Source of the DNA: Theristus sp. LFF4_11
Lineage: Eukaryota; Nematoda; Chromadorea; Monhysterida; Xyalidae
Length of the DNA: 64,000 bases
Assembly (NCBI GenBank): GCA_030248135.1
Contig: JASANC010003807.1
Span: 39,088 to 103,087, forward strand
Direction: 5' to 3'
The translations under genes were made by a program, and so were the position numbers. This document shows positions 28,023 to 41,079 of the stretch, in pieces. The notes below the pieces were generated by a model. It was not told the origin of the DNA. It saw only the letters and a program-made list of their open reading frames with translations, and made no database searches. The first letter of the stretch is position 1. Each line of letters starts with the position of its first letter.

Positions 28023-28174
28023 AGTTTTGATTGCGCCATCGTTGCATTTTTCTTTTTCTGAGCGTCGGTGATTCACCGAAAATGTGACGTTTTATTTCAC
28101 GGTGTGAAATATTTCGTGTCGGGCTGTGCAACACACCCCCACAAGCGTGCAGACACAAGTGCGAGGCTGACACG

Positions 28175-29110
28175 ATGCTGCCAACGTTCACGGCGGCCGG
28201 CGATCCAGCGGCTGCGTCTGCGGTGGACACCAGCGAGGACGAGGACGAGCTGGACGATGTGGACGAGACGGTGCTCGAGCGCATTTGTGGCAAGTCCATT
28301 GATACATGGGACGTGGCAGTCAGCATTGGCCGTTGGTGTTGCGAGCACTGGTTTTGTCTCTCACTGGTGGTGTACAAAAAGATTGGTTTTGTGCGCTCAG
28401 GGGATTGAGAGCCCCGCTGTGGTTATAGACACTCTGGAAAAACTAGTTTGACCACAGGCACCAGAAAAACTCGATAGACGCACAATTAACTGAGTTTTCT
28501 GCACGTATTTGGGGTAGCTGTGGCTGAAAGCATCACAAATTGATGTTCTTTTGTTAATTCGCAAGGGTTGATGTACCATTGTGGCCTGAAAAATTCCGGT
28601 TCGAAGAGTTTAGTCCCGCTCATTGCCGCTCGTTCGATTCCGAACCGAAGAATTTCGGCCCGGCGAATTTTCCCTACATGAACAACAAACTAAACAACAA
28701 ACTGCTTACAGGAGATTTGTCTGGCTGGAATCGCACGAGTCCCAATGAACGGGACCCAACTCCTCAGGCCGCAGTTGAACACACGTTTTCGCAAGCCGGC
28801 TTGCAATGGTCAGCAGGAATGGCGTTTCACAATGACGCCCTTTGCGAACATTGCAGCCCTGTCCGAGATGTTGCCGGAGCGCGTGCGCACGGGCGCCGAC
28901 CGCCTGCTGAGCAGCTCGCTGCGTGTCGTGCTCGGCGGGGTGCACTACGCACGCCAGGTCAGCTGGGTGCTCGGCACGAGCATGCTCATCCTGCTGCTGC
29001 CGTTCGCCATCGAGAAGGAGCGTCTGGCAGTCGAGAGCGCTCAGCAGCAGCAACAGCGGCAGATGCTGCTCGGGCCGAGTGCGGCGCTCGCGTCCGCGCA
29101 GCACAAGTGA
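28175..29110 (+). CDS. TOMM22: Mitochondrial import receptor subunit TOM22
   Basis: Two exons (28175-28289 and 28857-29110) encode 122 residues. The N-terminal half is acidic (SEDEDELDDVDETVLER), as expected for the cytosolic presequence-binding part. It is followed by ALSEMLPERVR, a single membrane helix (about residues 72-88, VSWVLGTSMLILLLPFA), and a tail rich in Gln ending in QMLLGPSAAL, which matches the family's QILLGP. TOM22 is the central receptor and organiser of the outer-membrane TOM complex. The intron has a GC donor (TGTG then gcaagt). Splicing there gives ERICALSEMLPERV, the same spacing as the human protein. The intron carries a decayed foldback-like arm. The protein is a little shorter than in vertebrates. 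Confidence 0.92.
28579..28673 (+). mobile_element. Relic arm of the foldback-like element in the TOM22 intron
   Basis: Degenerate tandem units such as 'attccggttcgaagag' and 'aatttcggcccggcgaat' are followed by 'ttttccctacatgaac'. This parallels the left arm at 23980-24121 including its unique end. No opposite arm is present, so this is a decayed or solo arm. Confidence 0.6.
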
Positions 29111-29319
29111 CGCAGCGGCTTGGGTGTGGTTCACAGAGAGAAGTGTCGTTTTCGGTTTATTGTGTGGTCTTCGTTAGTCAAGAGCGTGTTCAGAAATTGT
29201 TGTTTTTTGTCTCGCTGTTTTCATGTTTATTTTCTGTCCTGTTTTCCTTGCTCTTCGCAGTCATTCTCAGAGTTGTAGTCTGGTATTGTCAAATTGGTGA
29301 TTCGATTGGATTCATATTG

Positions 29320-29325
29320 AATAAA
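29320..29325 (+). terminator. Poly(A) signal of TOM22
   Basis: AATAAA lies 210 bp after the TOM22 stop codon and 159 bp before the next start codon. Confidence 0.5.
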
Positions 29326-29483
29326 ATTGCCAGATAACGGGGCGGTTTATTTTTTTCATAGACGCAGTCGCGAAAAAATGCCGATTACTGGTTTTCTTGA
29401 AAAACAAAGATATATTTTCCCACATGGTTTGAATTAAACTTTAAAAAGAAAACCGAAACCGAACTTTACGCCATCTGCCAAGC

Positions 29484-31945
29484 ATGCGTCGTCTGGAGCA
29501 AGCCGTGTCCGTGTGCCGTGTCGCGTCAGCGCCAAGACGGGCATTGCGACGAGTTGCGCTGCCGGCTGGTCGCATTGTGCAAACGCCAGCAATGCAACCG
29601 GACACATCCGAGACAACACACGATCGCTCAGCACGGGCTCGCCGAAGAATGGGGCCCAGCCAACTCGAGCGTGGCGTTCAAGTGGCACAGCAGCGAACGC
29701 AAGAAATCGCAAGATGGCGCAAACAGCTGATGCGTGACAGTGGGACTGTGGAACTGATGCAAGCCGATGTGGAGCCTCGTCAACGAGCAACAAACATGAA
29801 ACGCACATTTGAACTCGATCATGATCCATTGACCGTTCGACCGGTCAGGGCTACTGAACAAGGTTTGCTGAGCGTGTTTCTGGAAAATTACGACTTGAAA
29901 TGGTTAAAAAAATTTCACATGGCCAATTGGAACGTAGAGCTACTCGAAGCTCACTGATTGACCTCACAAATACGACACAGCAAGATGCGTTTGCAGCTGT
30001 TTTCATGTGGTTCACTTTGCAGACATGCCGAAATTGGTGCGCGAGTCGCGCACGTTGGCACCGTTTGTCAACGAATTTCCGGTGCTGCAGCGTCTGGTTG
30101 ACCTCGGTGTTGATTTGTACACAATCGATAAACACGTCAAGGATCAGGTAGGGTCGCCACGTCTATCTTGCTAATATATGCAACTAGCTGATTGGTTGGT
30201 CATGGTAATTCTCAGCACTGATTGGTTAGCTGTGTTCTCATCGCTGATTGGTATTATTTTGCACATCACACAATTTAGCTGCCGAGCTTTCTCATCGCTC
30301 TATTTTTCACATCTCATCGTGCCTTTCTCCGGTTCTTCAAAGAATACTCAATTGCTGCAGTTGAACTGTAAACAATTGGCGACAGACATTTTCGGTCACA
30401 TATGACACAACAGTGTTGTAAACATTGCCAGGCACTTTCGCAGTGGCTGCTGACCCGCGACTGGCAGCGTCACGTGTTGCCAGTGCTGCAGTCGTTGCTC
30501 TACGACGCGCACATGCCCAGTGACAAACTAGGTGACTCAGTCAATGCAAGCGAACTCTGCATTGGTGGCAGGCAACGAACTGAGTCGCTGGTTCTGAATT
30601 GGGCCAATCTGCACAGTTTGCCAGATTCAAATGGCAGAACGCACAAAGCTCATACGGTCACTGAATTCGGGCTTGATGTCGTCTGTCATTATAACAGGCC
30701 ATTTTCTGGTTTTAACAGCACTCACCATATGATAGTCCAAGAGTTTGTGAAAGGCTAGGGAGTTAGTCAATCAAGAAGTTGGCGAAAAATCAAAATCGCG
30801 GCCTTTTCCGTTCTCAGGCGATTACATCACAAGAAACCCTTGGATTCTTCGCAAATCACCGATGGAAATTCGAAAATCGACAGATTATTTACGAGCGAAA
30901 CAGTTTCCGCCAGAAGCAATTTCCACAATACTGTTGGGTGCTCGATACTGGCTGAACTTTCCAGTGAAAGTACGTCTTGTCAAGAACTGTGTTGTATTCT
31001 TGGTTGATGTTACAGTTGAAAAGAAAGACTGCAAACCGTTGCACTGCGCAGGTAATCGATGCTCGACTTGGTTGGCTGCAGAAACAGTTCTCGTTGTCCG
31101 GCGACGAAGTGCGTTCGGTGTTGACAAAGTTTCCGAAACTTGTCTCATTTGGCGTCGGCTATTTTGAAGTGTGCCTGACAATTTCCACTATTATTCCGTT
31201 TTATTGCCGAGTCTATGCCAGTCCAACCTGCCTACAACCGAACACATTTTGCTCAGCACACGTGGTTCGTCTTACTGGATGAGTGCGGTTTCACCGTGGA
31301 ACAGTTGAAGCAAATTTTGCTCGATCAACCGGCCGTCTGGTTGACTCGTGAGTCGTCGGCCATGTTTCATGGCAACCAATTTGATTGCTGTTGTTGTTTT
31401 GCGGCTGACGAGTGTTGTAACTCATGTCAGCTCGGCGTTGCGCTGGAGCTGCATGGCAGTCATATGGCTGCTTTTCCTGCGAGCTCCGCTAAAATGGTAC
31501 GCGTTTAGCGCCGCTGTGAGGCGGATGCCAGGGAGCATCTGCCGACATACCAAAGAGCTCAGCTTCCAACGGAAGCGCGCATCATCACTGCCGTTCACAA
31601 CAATATTTGATCGTTTCTTGTGTGACTCCATTATTGTGCATTTTCAAAAAAGCAAGAACCACTGCAGGCTCCAGGCGACTCCAAGCGGCATTCGAGTTCC
31701 TGCACAGCGAGCTCGATCAGCCGCACGAGCAGATCGCACGATTCGCGGTGTGCCTGCGTTGCAAGGACAGCGTTCTTCGCCAGCGACATCAGTTCCTCCA
31801 GTCGATCGGTCGCGCACAGTACGACCCGCTGAAACCGAACTACGTGCCGCTGGACAGGCTGGCCGTCGACAGTGACCGTGCGTTCGCTGAGCAGACCGCA
31901 AAGTGCCCGGTCTCGGTGTATAATGAGTTTGTGAAAACCAGATAA
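29484..31945 (+). CDS. MTERF3: Mitochondrial transcription termination factor 3
   Basis: Seven exons (29484-29862, 30023-30147, 30432-30531, 30818-30969, 31052-31168, 31257-31347, 31668-31945) encode 413 residues; human MTERF3 has about 417. The first 35 residues are rich in Arg and Ala and nearly lack acids, as in a mitochondrial presequence. From LVDLGVDLYTIDKH onward the mTERF helical repeats align without gaps to MTERF3. The C-terminus SIGRAQYDPLKPNYVPLDRL is diagnostic for this subfamily. MTERF3 acts in the mitochondrial matrix; in animals it represses mtDNA transcription and helps assemble the large mitoribosomal subunit. The residues between the presequence and residue 125 are not conserved. 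Intron 2 contains a CCAAT-repeat relic. Confidence 0.93.
30170..30245. mobile_element. CCAAT-repeat element relic in an MTERF3 intron
   Basis: It starts 'gctaatatatgcaactagct' and contains three 'gattggt' units, matching the left half of 18105-18247. The right terminus is missing. It begins about 20 bp after the exon 2 donor. Confidence 0.6.
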
Positions 31946-32400
31946 GCGTTCTCATGATTTACGTTTATCAACGGTCAAAAATCGATTGAAAAAAATGAGA
32001 TTGAGGAAAAATGAAACATATAAACAGTGTCCGTCTGAAAGAAATTGAAAAACGAGTAATTACAGATACCTACGCGCTAAAAGTTCGGCAAAAAATTTTC
32101 CATACTTCAATTTCGCCATCGAAAAAACGCGCTATAACGTGAACCACTATTAACTCAGCGAATACAGGATAACGATATCTAGCAAACGTAGATATGACAA
32201 AATATCATATGCATCATGTCATATTTATACATTCAACGTCATTGTCAAGAAACATTTAGTACTTTACTGAACTAAGTCTGACATCAGTACACCTACTGCA
32301 GATTTTGAAAATATGTACCCTGTAAAATTACGCCGAACATTAAATCGAGTAAATCAAGATAAAAAACGTGAATATTTCAATTAAAAGAACACTTCTATTT

Positions 32401-35400
32401 TTATACGCTAGCTTTGGCGGACATAATTTTTCCAAGCAGCGGATCAGCACAAGCCATTCGAATCGCCCTCACTGTCAACGGCGGATTCACAATCACTCTG
32501 CGTTGGCCATGCTCCGTGCGTTTCTCATTGATTGCATCCAACAGCGCGAAGTACACGGCCGCTCCGAGATAAAACGGTGGCTCACCAACACCCTGCGAGA
32601 GCAAATTATGCTTGGTTACGGAGGCGTCCGTCAACTTGACAATTGACACATCCGATACTGCTCACTTTTGAGGAGTAAATGTTGCCGGGCGTGGGCGCGT
32701 CCTTCAGCAGCTGCACCTTGAACACTCGCGGCGTTGTCTTGACGGTCGGAATCTTGTACGTCAGCAGACTGCTCGACGTCAGATGACCCTGTCCATCGTA
32801 CGTTAGATTCTCCATCGTCAACCAGCCGAATCCCTGGTAAATACAATTATCTCACAATGTGAACTTAAAAAAGGGTAGTCAGTTCAGCATTATTAGTGTT
32901 ATTAACTCCGTATTATTACACAAGCCATACCTGCATAAAGCCACCCTCAATCTGTCCAATGTCAATTGCGGGATTCAGACTGTCGCCAACGTCCATAACG
33001 ATCGTGCACGACAGCAACTGGAAATAACTGAATGCAGATTAAATTTCACTAAACAAAAACAAACTTAATAACAAAACAGCCCGAGCGTTCATAGTCAAAA
33101 CACACGAAGCATCGCAGTGCAGTGCCAGCGGTGCATATCGCTGCTTGTTCGATCAGCTGGCAGTGTGGCCCAATTGACACAGATGCACCACTCGAATGGC
33201 ACGCCTGTACCAACGATTCACCTGGAAATCGCCAGTCATACAGTCGACCTCAACTTCGCACGCAGCAGCAGCGCCGACCGCATAGCGACTGTGCAGGTGC
33301 TCTCTCGAGGGCACGCCAAAACCGGCACACGACAAATTAACACGATCTGCGAACGCTGCACCGACCCACTGCTGCCAGTTGCCACTTGGATTCGCTTTGA
33401 TGTATGGCTCAAGGCGCTTCAGCAGCTCCTCACACGCATTCTGAACAAGTTAGTGGCGTTTGTCAGTGTGAAAAGATGAATCGAGTCGAAAATTACGGAT
33501 ACTGTGCAGTAGTAGTAACAGTGACCGACAAGTGCATCAACTGCATTCGCGATTCAATGGTGTCCATCTGACGTACCTTGACGGCGAGCCCATGCGCGTC
33601 CGTGCCCTGACTGCCGCCAGTTGGCATCGGGTTTGGCGTGCTCGCAACGGACGTCTCTTTGATTGTGATCATGTCCAGCGGTATGCCCAACGCTCGTTGT
33701 GCGATCTGCATGCATTTGATGTTGACGCCCTGGCCCATCTCAGTGGCGCCAGTCGCAATCAGCACCGTGCCGTCCGTGTAGATGTTTACGAGTGCCGTTC
33801 CCTGCAATTGAAATACTTAATACCGTTCTCTGTCTTAAGTTTTCGCTTTTTTTAATACGCGACCACACGCACACCTGTTCAAACGCGCCGCCGTGTCCGA
33901 GCGGGAATCGATTTGGTATAATGGCGATGCCACGCTTGCGATAGTGATTAGATCTTAAGCAATATCATGTTATTCAGCGTTTCACTCAAAATTCAAGGAC
34001 TAAAGTTAAATTCGTGCCAACCTAATACTGCTGACTGAGGCTTACTTGTTGAACTCCCTGAATTCAGCCTTGCGCGCCTTAAAGTCCGACAATTGCATAC
34101 ATTCATTCCAGCATCGTCTCATGTTCTCGTTGTGCACGTCGTCACCTGCGATTCTGTTGTAACCGGCATCGCACATGTTCAACTCACGCACCTGTGCAAT
34201 CAACATACCGTGCATGCCACTATGCATTCATATTACACCAGTCGCAAACGCATTAGAAGTGCTATTGAATTGGTTTTTGCACTTTAATTGTACTGCTGCG
34301 AGGTCTTCATCTAACACCAACCAGAAGGACCTAACTAAAAGCTGCGTAGTGCAGTGCAACCTGTTCCGGTGGCATGTTCAACTCGTACGCAATGCGTTCC
34401 ATCAGCAAGTCACCAAGGAAGTACGCCTTTGGTTGGCCAAAGCCACGAAACGCTGTGTTCGAGTGCATGTTCGTGCGTATCGTGCTCGCTGTGTTCTCGC
34501 CAACCGGCATCATATAAACGTTGTCGACGTTGTTTGAGATGTTGAATGGAATCTGTCAAAAAAGCTATCGTATAAATAAATCTGATGAACTACCTTTCAA
34601 GAAAATAGAATTTAGTTTCCCCAAAACACCAGGTTTTTTCGCCGCTCCCTTACCATGACACTTGATCCGCTGGTGCACCCAGCGTTCGCGAATGTTTCCG
34701 TTTTTACGGAAGTCAAACGGCCAGCTTTTGTGACACCAACCTGAATGTAAAATATTTTTCTGAATTACAATCTGAATTTCTCAAGTATACTGAGAGTTCT
34801 CAAGTTCACAAGTAACGTATTTTACCTTGTACGTGCCCCAGACCTCGTGTCGTTTGCCAGTGCCGATCAAATCTTGGTGTCGTGTGTAAATGGTCATCGC
34901 AGGTCGTTTGTATCTAGTCATTGAAAATTACGAGGATAAGATGCATGATTGAGTTTCACTGACACTAACTTATCGGGTTTGCCACTTCAACAGTACTTGT
35001 TGTTGCTACAGGCACTCACTTAATGGCCGCTAGCAACGACGTGTACAGTGGATGTGCTTGGTCGTCGTGTTTACCGCCAAATCCGCCACCTGCCACAGAG
35101 TAACAGTGGAATTTTTGTTTCTTTCATGACAGTCATTCAAGCTAAAGTCAATCAGAACCAGAACGCATTGTCACCTACCGAGCCGTTTAATTTGTACATC
35201 AATAACGTTTCGCGGTCGACCAGTGAACAGCGCTGCTCTCGCGTGTACGCCGAATGGCGCTTGTGATGAAATCAAGATTTTCAGATCGTCAGCTTCACTT
35301 GGCACCACCAGCGCGCACAGCGGTTCCATGTAGACGTGCTCCTACAATTCGTTTAAAAAGAAAGGATCCCACACACGACACGATCAAACATGGACACAAA

Positions 35401-38400
35401 ATCAACCAAGTTCTGCATGAACCACTCAGTCTCTACAATGCTTAGCCCAGAGTTGCATCGCGTGCAACTACATAATAGTTGCATCGTTTAACTTTTAAAA
35501 TACCATGATCACGTCAAGTTTTTTTTAAACTTTCAAAAAACTACCTGTCCGCCGACTTGAAATTCGCCTTCAATCACAATGTCGCTAGCTTTGAATGCCT
35601 CTTCTAAGTCACCTTTCTTGGCGACAGAGGTGTGCATAATTGTTTTCTGGGCAATGCCATCCTGTAATAACCATAACAATCGAGTCATGAACTCTTGTGA
35701 AACGACCAACAGACAACAACAGCTAACCTTCAACGTAAGAATCGCTGGTAGATCTTCATATTCAACGCGCACCTTGGCGGCTGCTTCGTAAGCGACTTTA
35801 ATATCATTTGCCACAACGGCTCCAATCAATTGACCATGACAAAGAACCTACGACAAGTGACGTCTAAAGATTCAATCTTAAAACAATACTGTGCATTCGC
35901 AAGTCGTAGTGAAATCAGCAAAATCAACTAGTCCGGAACTTAAACTGTTCACCTCTCCATCTGCGAGTGACGGAGTTTCGTCCGGCAGAACACCGATGAT
36001 TGAGGTATTTAGGTTTTGGCCGCCTTTTGGGATGTCATGAACATCGACGAAGCCAATGACGCCTGGCAACGCGAGCGCAGCGGTGGTGTCGATCGAGACG
36101 ATCTTCGCATGCGCCCGTTCGCTCAATACCGGACCGCAATAGACCATACCTGTGAATGGGCATCAAATGGAATGTGCGAAGCTGCACCACAAAGCTGCCC
36201 GTTTGCACAAGTGCACACCAGCCATCTTGACGTCGCCGACGTACTGTGCCTCGCCTGTGCTGTGACGATCGGCCCACGCGTGCACCAACGGGCGACCCAC
36301 GGAGTCCGTGCTTTCGCCCTGCAACAAATACGCAACTGCTGCTTCGTACTCTGACGAATGCATAATTCAAATGTAGAAATGCCAGAACAAATTATAAAGC
36401 CAAAATTCCGTCCGATTGTTTGACATCAAAGCCACACTGCCCCCCCCCCCAGTGACCATGTAGCACTGCAGCGGTCGCAGCGTCTGAACGAGCGTGTCGC
36501 GCGGCTGCGAGCGGAAACTGGTGTCGCCGTCGTGCGGGAACGGAGTGTGCGCAACCTGCTCCGGGAACAGCGCACGGAAACGGGCACGCGTGTCGTTCAC
36601 GAATCGGCCATACAACGAGCCGCAACAGACCGACGCCCAGTCTTCGTACGGCTTCAGCTCGCTCGCCAACGGGTCGAGGCCGGCGAGCGCACATTCGTGG
36701 TCGAGTTTTCTGGCAGCAAGAAAAATAAAACAGTGAAACTTAATTTAATTTAACTAAACTTAACTTGTAATTTTCTCAATAAAAACAAGAAAACAACGAA
36801 AAGAAGTTTAACAAAAATGTTTCAGTTACCATGCCGACGCCACTAACCGTCCTTTCCATGCGTTAATCGCCTGAACTGACACGGGTGTCTTAGCAATGCC
36901 TCCGAAAACAAGTCGAGCATCATTAATGGTTCCATCGTCATTGAACTGCACCCAACCAGCAGCGTTCACGATGCCTCGCTCGCCGATGCCGAAACGAAGC
37001 CCTTGCTTGTAGCATTGGAAGTAATCAAGCTGAATAAAAGTTCAGTTCGAATAGTTTGAAACTTGGTTAAGACAATGTCAGTGACCTGTTATTTAAAGAG
37101 ATGCAGACATCTTCGGAAAAAAGCTTGTGAACTCAATTGGGCATCGAACCCACGTACGTCTCTGGTGTCTGTCTGCGAATGTTTCAGTTAATTCGACAGA
37201 AACAAATTCGGCCAAAGCTACTCCCCACCAATGATAGAGAAAAAAAACAAACACAAATGTAACAAAAATATTAAGTCCAAAATCAGTACGTCAAAACGAT
37301 CAACCTTTGTGGCCGTTGGTATGATTGCACCAGAGATGATTTCATTCGGTTTTATGTTAACGCGATTTCCGCCCGGATAAAACTCAGGCGTCACTTTTTG
37401 TGAACGTTTGTTTCCGTTGTCGTCCATGATTTCAACGGTGCAACCGGCTGCCAAAAAAGAACACGTCAAATCAGAGGTTGGCTGGCCTTGACCGACGGCC
37501 AGATTGCCAGCCCACGTCTGCAAAAAAGCGACAAGAATAAAATTTCAACCAAAGTCCTAGAAAGATCAAAACTCGCAAAGACTATGAGAAGCACATTTTT
37601 CTATTATTTATTTGTTCATGATTTACAAAACAATTACAAACCGACTGGTTGCGTAGTTGCTGTGAGAACAACGTGTGCACATTCCACCACATCACGTCCA
37701 GAATGGTGCTCTTGTCCGCTATAAAAACGATACCGACTCAGAATCGTTTTTTTTCATACAAACACTTCCTAAATGTCCTCCTTCTTACGTCCTAATTTAG
37801 CAGCAGCCTCTTTCAACAGAACGTCCAGTGCTGTCAGTGTTAACGCAGCACCGATTTTCAGTCCACTGTCGGTGATTTCGTAGTCGAGCAGCTCCTTCAC
37901 GTTCGTCGTCGTGATCCAAACGCGGTGTGGCTTTGGATGGTCAAACACATCTGCAAATTGAAAAGATAGATTTGTTGCTTTTAACCAATTACATTGAACG
38001 TTGAATCTGCCGAGGAAAGTTTGCAACATATTCTGTGAATACCTGCGAGAATCGTATGACCGACCACCTGCGCTTTGTCGCCATGCTCGCGACGTAGTTT
38101 GTTAAACTCATCCAAAGTGCGGGGACGGTACAGCGTTCGATTCGGGCCTTTCAGTACCAGAAGTTGATTTGCATACGCATCATAATTAACCTGAATATAA
38201 AAATAAGCATGAACATTTTAAAAAACTGTAATTGGCACAATCATTTGTCATCATTGTGACCGTACCTGCAACTCCGGCGGAAAAATCGGTTCTTGTGAGG
38301 GATCGTATGGTTTGACCACTTCGTCCCAGTTGGTCAGCAGCATGCTTTGGCCTGTTTTTGTCTTCTTTTTGCAGCAGTTTTTCAGGCCACAAGAATCCTG

Positions 38401-39465
38401 GAAAACGTAATTGTCCTTCATAAAAACTCCAATCCAAACCAACAATCAGAAATAACTCGTCTCACCTTTGTGAACGTGTAAAACGATTCAAGAATTGGAC
38501 GATAGCCAGTACACCGGCACAGGTTGCCTGAAACAGAAACAAACTTTTTGGAAAGTGCTTCACAAATGTAACATAATTTTCAAAAAAATCAGTTTTATTT
38601 GAGATCACGGAAATGCAATTGTGGATGCAAAGTTGTGAACGTGCAAAAGACTGACCATGCAGTGCATGTTCAACCTGCGCGGGAGTGGGCTCAGGGTTGT
38701 TGCGCAACAGTGCGTACATCGACATCACAAAGCCTGGGGTGCAGTAGCCACACTGGGACCCATGACCTTGAACTAGACGCTCCTGGAAATACTGATTAGT
38801 TTTGCGAGTTCTTTTATGCAACACTACCACGGTATTAAACCAAAAGCTGGTAATAATCACACACAAAGCAGCCCTTTGCTGCTAAAACGCTGTCCAACAA
38901 AAGAACTAACTTAGCGGCAGCGCAGACTGACCTGAATCGGATGCAGTCCACGTTTGACGGAGCCAATGCCTTCCACCGTGATCACGGCTTGACCGTGCAC
39001 AGCGAACAACGGCACCAAGCAAGCGTTCACCGCCAAATGCCTGTACTCAAAAAAGTAGCAACAAGCTTGAGTTTTCAAACTGAGAAAACTATTTTTCAAA
39101 CCTGTTTCCTATATATAATATTCAAATTGAGAAAATAGTATTTTTTAAAGTTTTAAGCACTCAGTAGTACTTACACGACTTTGTTGCGTGACGGCACGAA
39201 TTTCGACACGACGACGGTGCAGCTGCCGCATTGTCCCTCTAAGCAGCCGAGTTTCACGCCAGTCAAACCAACTGAAAACAAGCAACAAGATCAGAAAATT
39301 ATGTTTATTTCAATATCGAAAGAGCACAAACATAAAATGCAACGAACGTTTCTCTCGCAAGAAGTAAGCCAACGTGCAGTCTGGTTGACAATCAGGCACC
39401 TCCACTTTTTGGCCATTGACAAAGAATACGACAGACGATGTTTCTTTATCGACCATCTTCGACAT
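32401..39465 (-). CDS. Xanthine dehydrogenase/aldehyde oxidase family molybdo-flavoenzyme
   Basis: Twenty-eight exons from ATG 39465 to stop 32401 join into an unbroken 1309-residue protein (vertebrate XDH is about 1333). Exon bounds include 39348-39465, 39175-39271, 38932-39040, 38656-38782, 37305-37517, 36457-36709, 35545-35661, 35179-35341, 35020-35089, 34361-34552 and 32401-32592. In order it has two 2Fe-2S domains ([21 protein letters not shown] with [10 protein letters not shown]), a FAD domain and the molybdopterin domain ([24 protein letters not shown], and GVGEPPF with the catalytic Glu). Such enzymes hydroxylate N-heterocycles or aldehydes in the cytosol or peroxisomes. Two residues that hold purines in XDH are replaced: bovine Glu802 aligns to Ala (codon 35587-35589) and Arg880 to Asp (35061-35063), both without gaps. 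The Tyr of the NAD-contact segment FFPGYR aligns to Gly (37368-37370). Xanthine is therefore an unlikely substrate; an oxidase acting on aldehydes is more likely. Name by family only. Confidence 0.93.
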
Positions 39466-40104
39466 CACCGATCACAGACTTTTCTCTTGCTTTCTTCGTT
39501 TTTTGGAAAAGCTTTCACCTAGATTCCTTGTTCTAAAAACTTATTTCCGTCGCTAGATAAAAAGCTGTTTGGCCCAGATAAACAAAACTGTGTAACCATC
39601 AACCACTCCCTGCATCGACAAATATTGTCACCCAGCTAACAAGCCGCAGCGTATTTTCTGTTACTCCACAACATACGCTTGAAGTTAGCAAACAGAAAGC
39701 ACCGTGTGCAGCTTCGTGCACCTTACCTTATCAAAAAACTGTTTACTTTACAGTAAAAAGCGCCGAATGAAAGCGAATGGTTTCATATTTTTGAACGTTC
39801 ACGATTGAAACGAAAATTGGAAATTTACCTTGGTCTCCAGCTGTGTGTCAGTCAGTATCGTGACATTGAATAACCGGTTTCATAACTGCACTCCACAAAA
39901 AACGATTTTTTATCATTGAAGCATAATGCCGATCAGCAAAAAACCAGATCAGTGCAAAATGTAAACAAGTTCATCGAAATGCTATACAGCACTTTAGCGA
40001 TGACAACTGACAACACGTGTGCATCAACACCGCACCGCTCAGACATGATTGAAGTACACAGTCTGCCAGTGTATATCGTTTTAACGCTTGTGTCAATGTT
40101 CAGT
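39466..40104. other. Intergenic between MED31 and the oxidase gene
   Basis: About 640 bp of AT-rich sequence between the MED31 stop and the oxidase start, both on the minus strand. It should hold the oxidase promoter and the MED31 3' end. I see no gene or repeat in it. Confidence 0.5.
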
Positions 40105-41079
40105 TCACTTTTCGGCAGCCGTCGAGTGAGTGTGATCAGAGGCTAGTGCCTGCAGACGAGCCCTCTTTCGAATGTAGTACTGCCACTGCAGCAGCTGCTG
40201 CTCCTCGCAGAACGTCGCATTGTCAGCGGTCTGCATCGCCTCGCGAAACTCCTCCGACTGCAGCAACTCGAGAAAATGCAAACACTGCGGGTATTTGAGA
40301 AACCTGCAACACACAACACCACGTTGTGCAGCACGTAGGCTAGCACTGTGATCGTTAAATTCAGGATCAAATTTTCTTGGAGTTTGCATGGAGAATCAAA
40401 CTGTTTGGCACCTTGCGTACTCCGGTCGTTTCCAGTACAGCAGATATTTCAGGTAGTTGACGAACGTTGCTTGCTTGAAATAAGCACGCTGGGCGAGAAC
40501 TGAAAAAGCCGTTATTGATTGGCAAAAACGTGCGATTGCATGCGATCAGTAAACTGCAACTGATTCATTCGGTGCACGCTTCTGTTGTCGATCCAAAATC
40601 CAAGAACTTCCCAACGAATCGAACGCACAATTCAAATAGTGCGGGTTCGCCAGACACTGCACGAACTCGAGTTCCACCTGGAATCGGCGTTTCATGTCGT
40701 CTTCGGTTTCGGTGAAGCCTGCCGAACTGCTCGGCTGATGCAAGCCCAATGCGAACGGCGCGTTCGGAGCGGAGTGATGATGGTGACCAGCAGCGCTGTA
40801 GACGCCTGGCCCTGCCACCTGCTGCGCACCGTTCGAATGAGACGGCTGCTGATAACCTGCGGCACGAGCGCGCTAGAAATTGCTATGCAAAAACTCAGAA
40901 AAGCTCTCGGTTGCATCAGACAGATGACCAATCAGCAGGCAACCATCGCGATTCAATCAATGATTCATCTTTCTTACATTCAAAAACTGAAACCTAAAAC
41001 TATTACTTGCGTCATGCTGCAATTGATCAACAACCTTGAAATTCAATAATTTACCTTGTAACGCCGGCGGTATAGACAT
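40105..41079 (-). CDS. MED31: Mediator complex subunit 31
   Basis: Four exons (41055-41079, 40629-40856, 40412-40499, 40105-40303) encode 179 residues. The first exon gives only MSIPPALQ plus one base. A non-conserved His/Ser/Gln-rich segment follows. The Soh1 domain then begins at RRFQVELEFVQCLANPHYLN and runs FLAQRAYFKQATFVNYLKYL, YWKRPEYARFLKYPQCL and LLQWQYYIRKRARLQALA, nearly identical in layout to human MED31 (131 residues). MED31 is in the Mediator middle module, next to MED7, and helps pass activator signals to RNA polymerase II. The N-terminal extension of about 60 residues is the only unusual part. Confidence 0.95.

Noticed and set aside
37135..37215. tRNA-like T-arm (GTGGGTTCGATGCCC on the minus strand) in an oxidase intron
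   Set aside because: The acceptor stem, D-arm and anticodon arm do not pair at the right distances, so it is a chance T-loop match.
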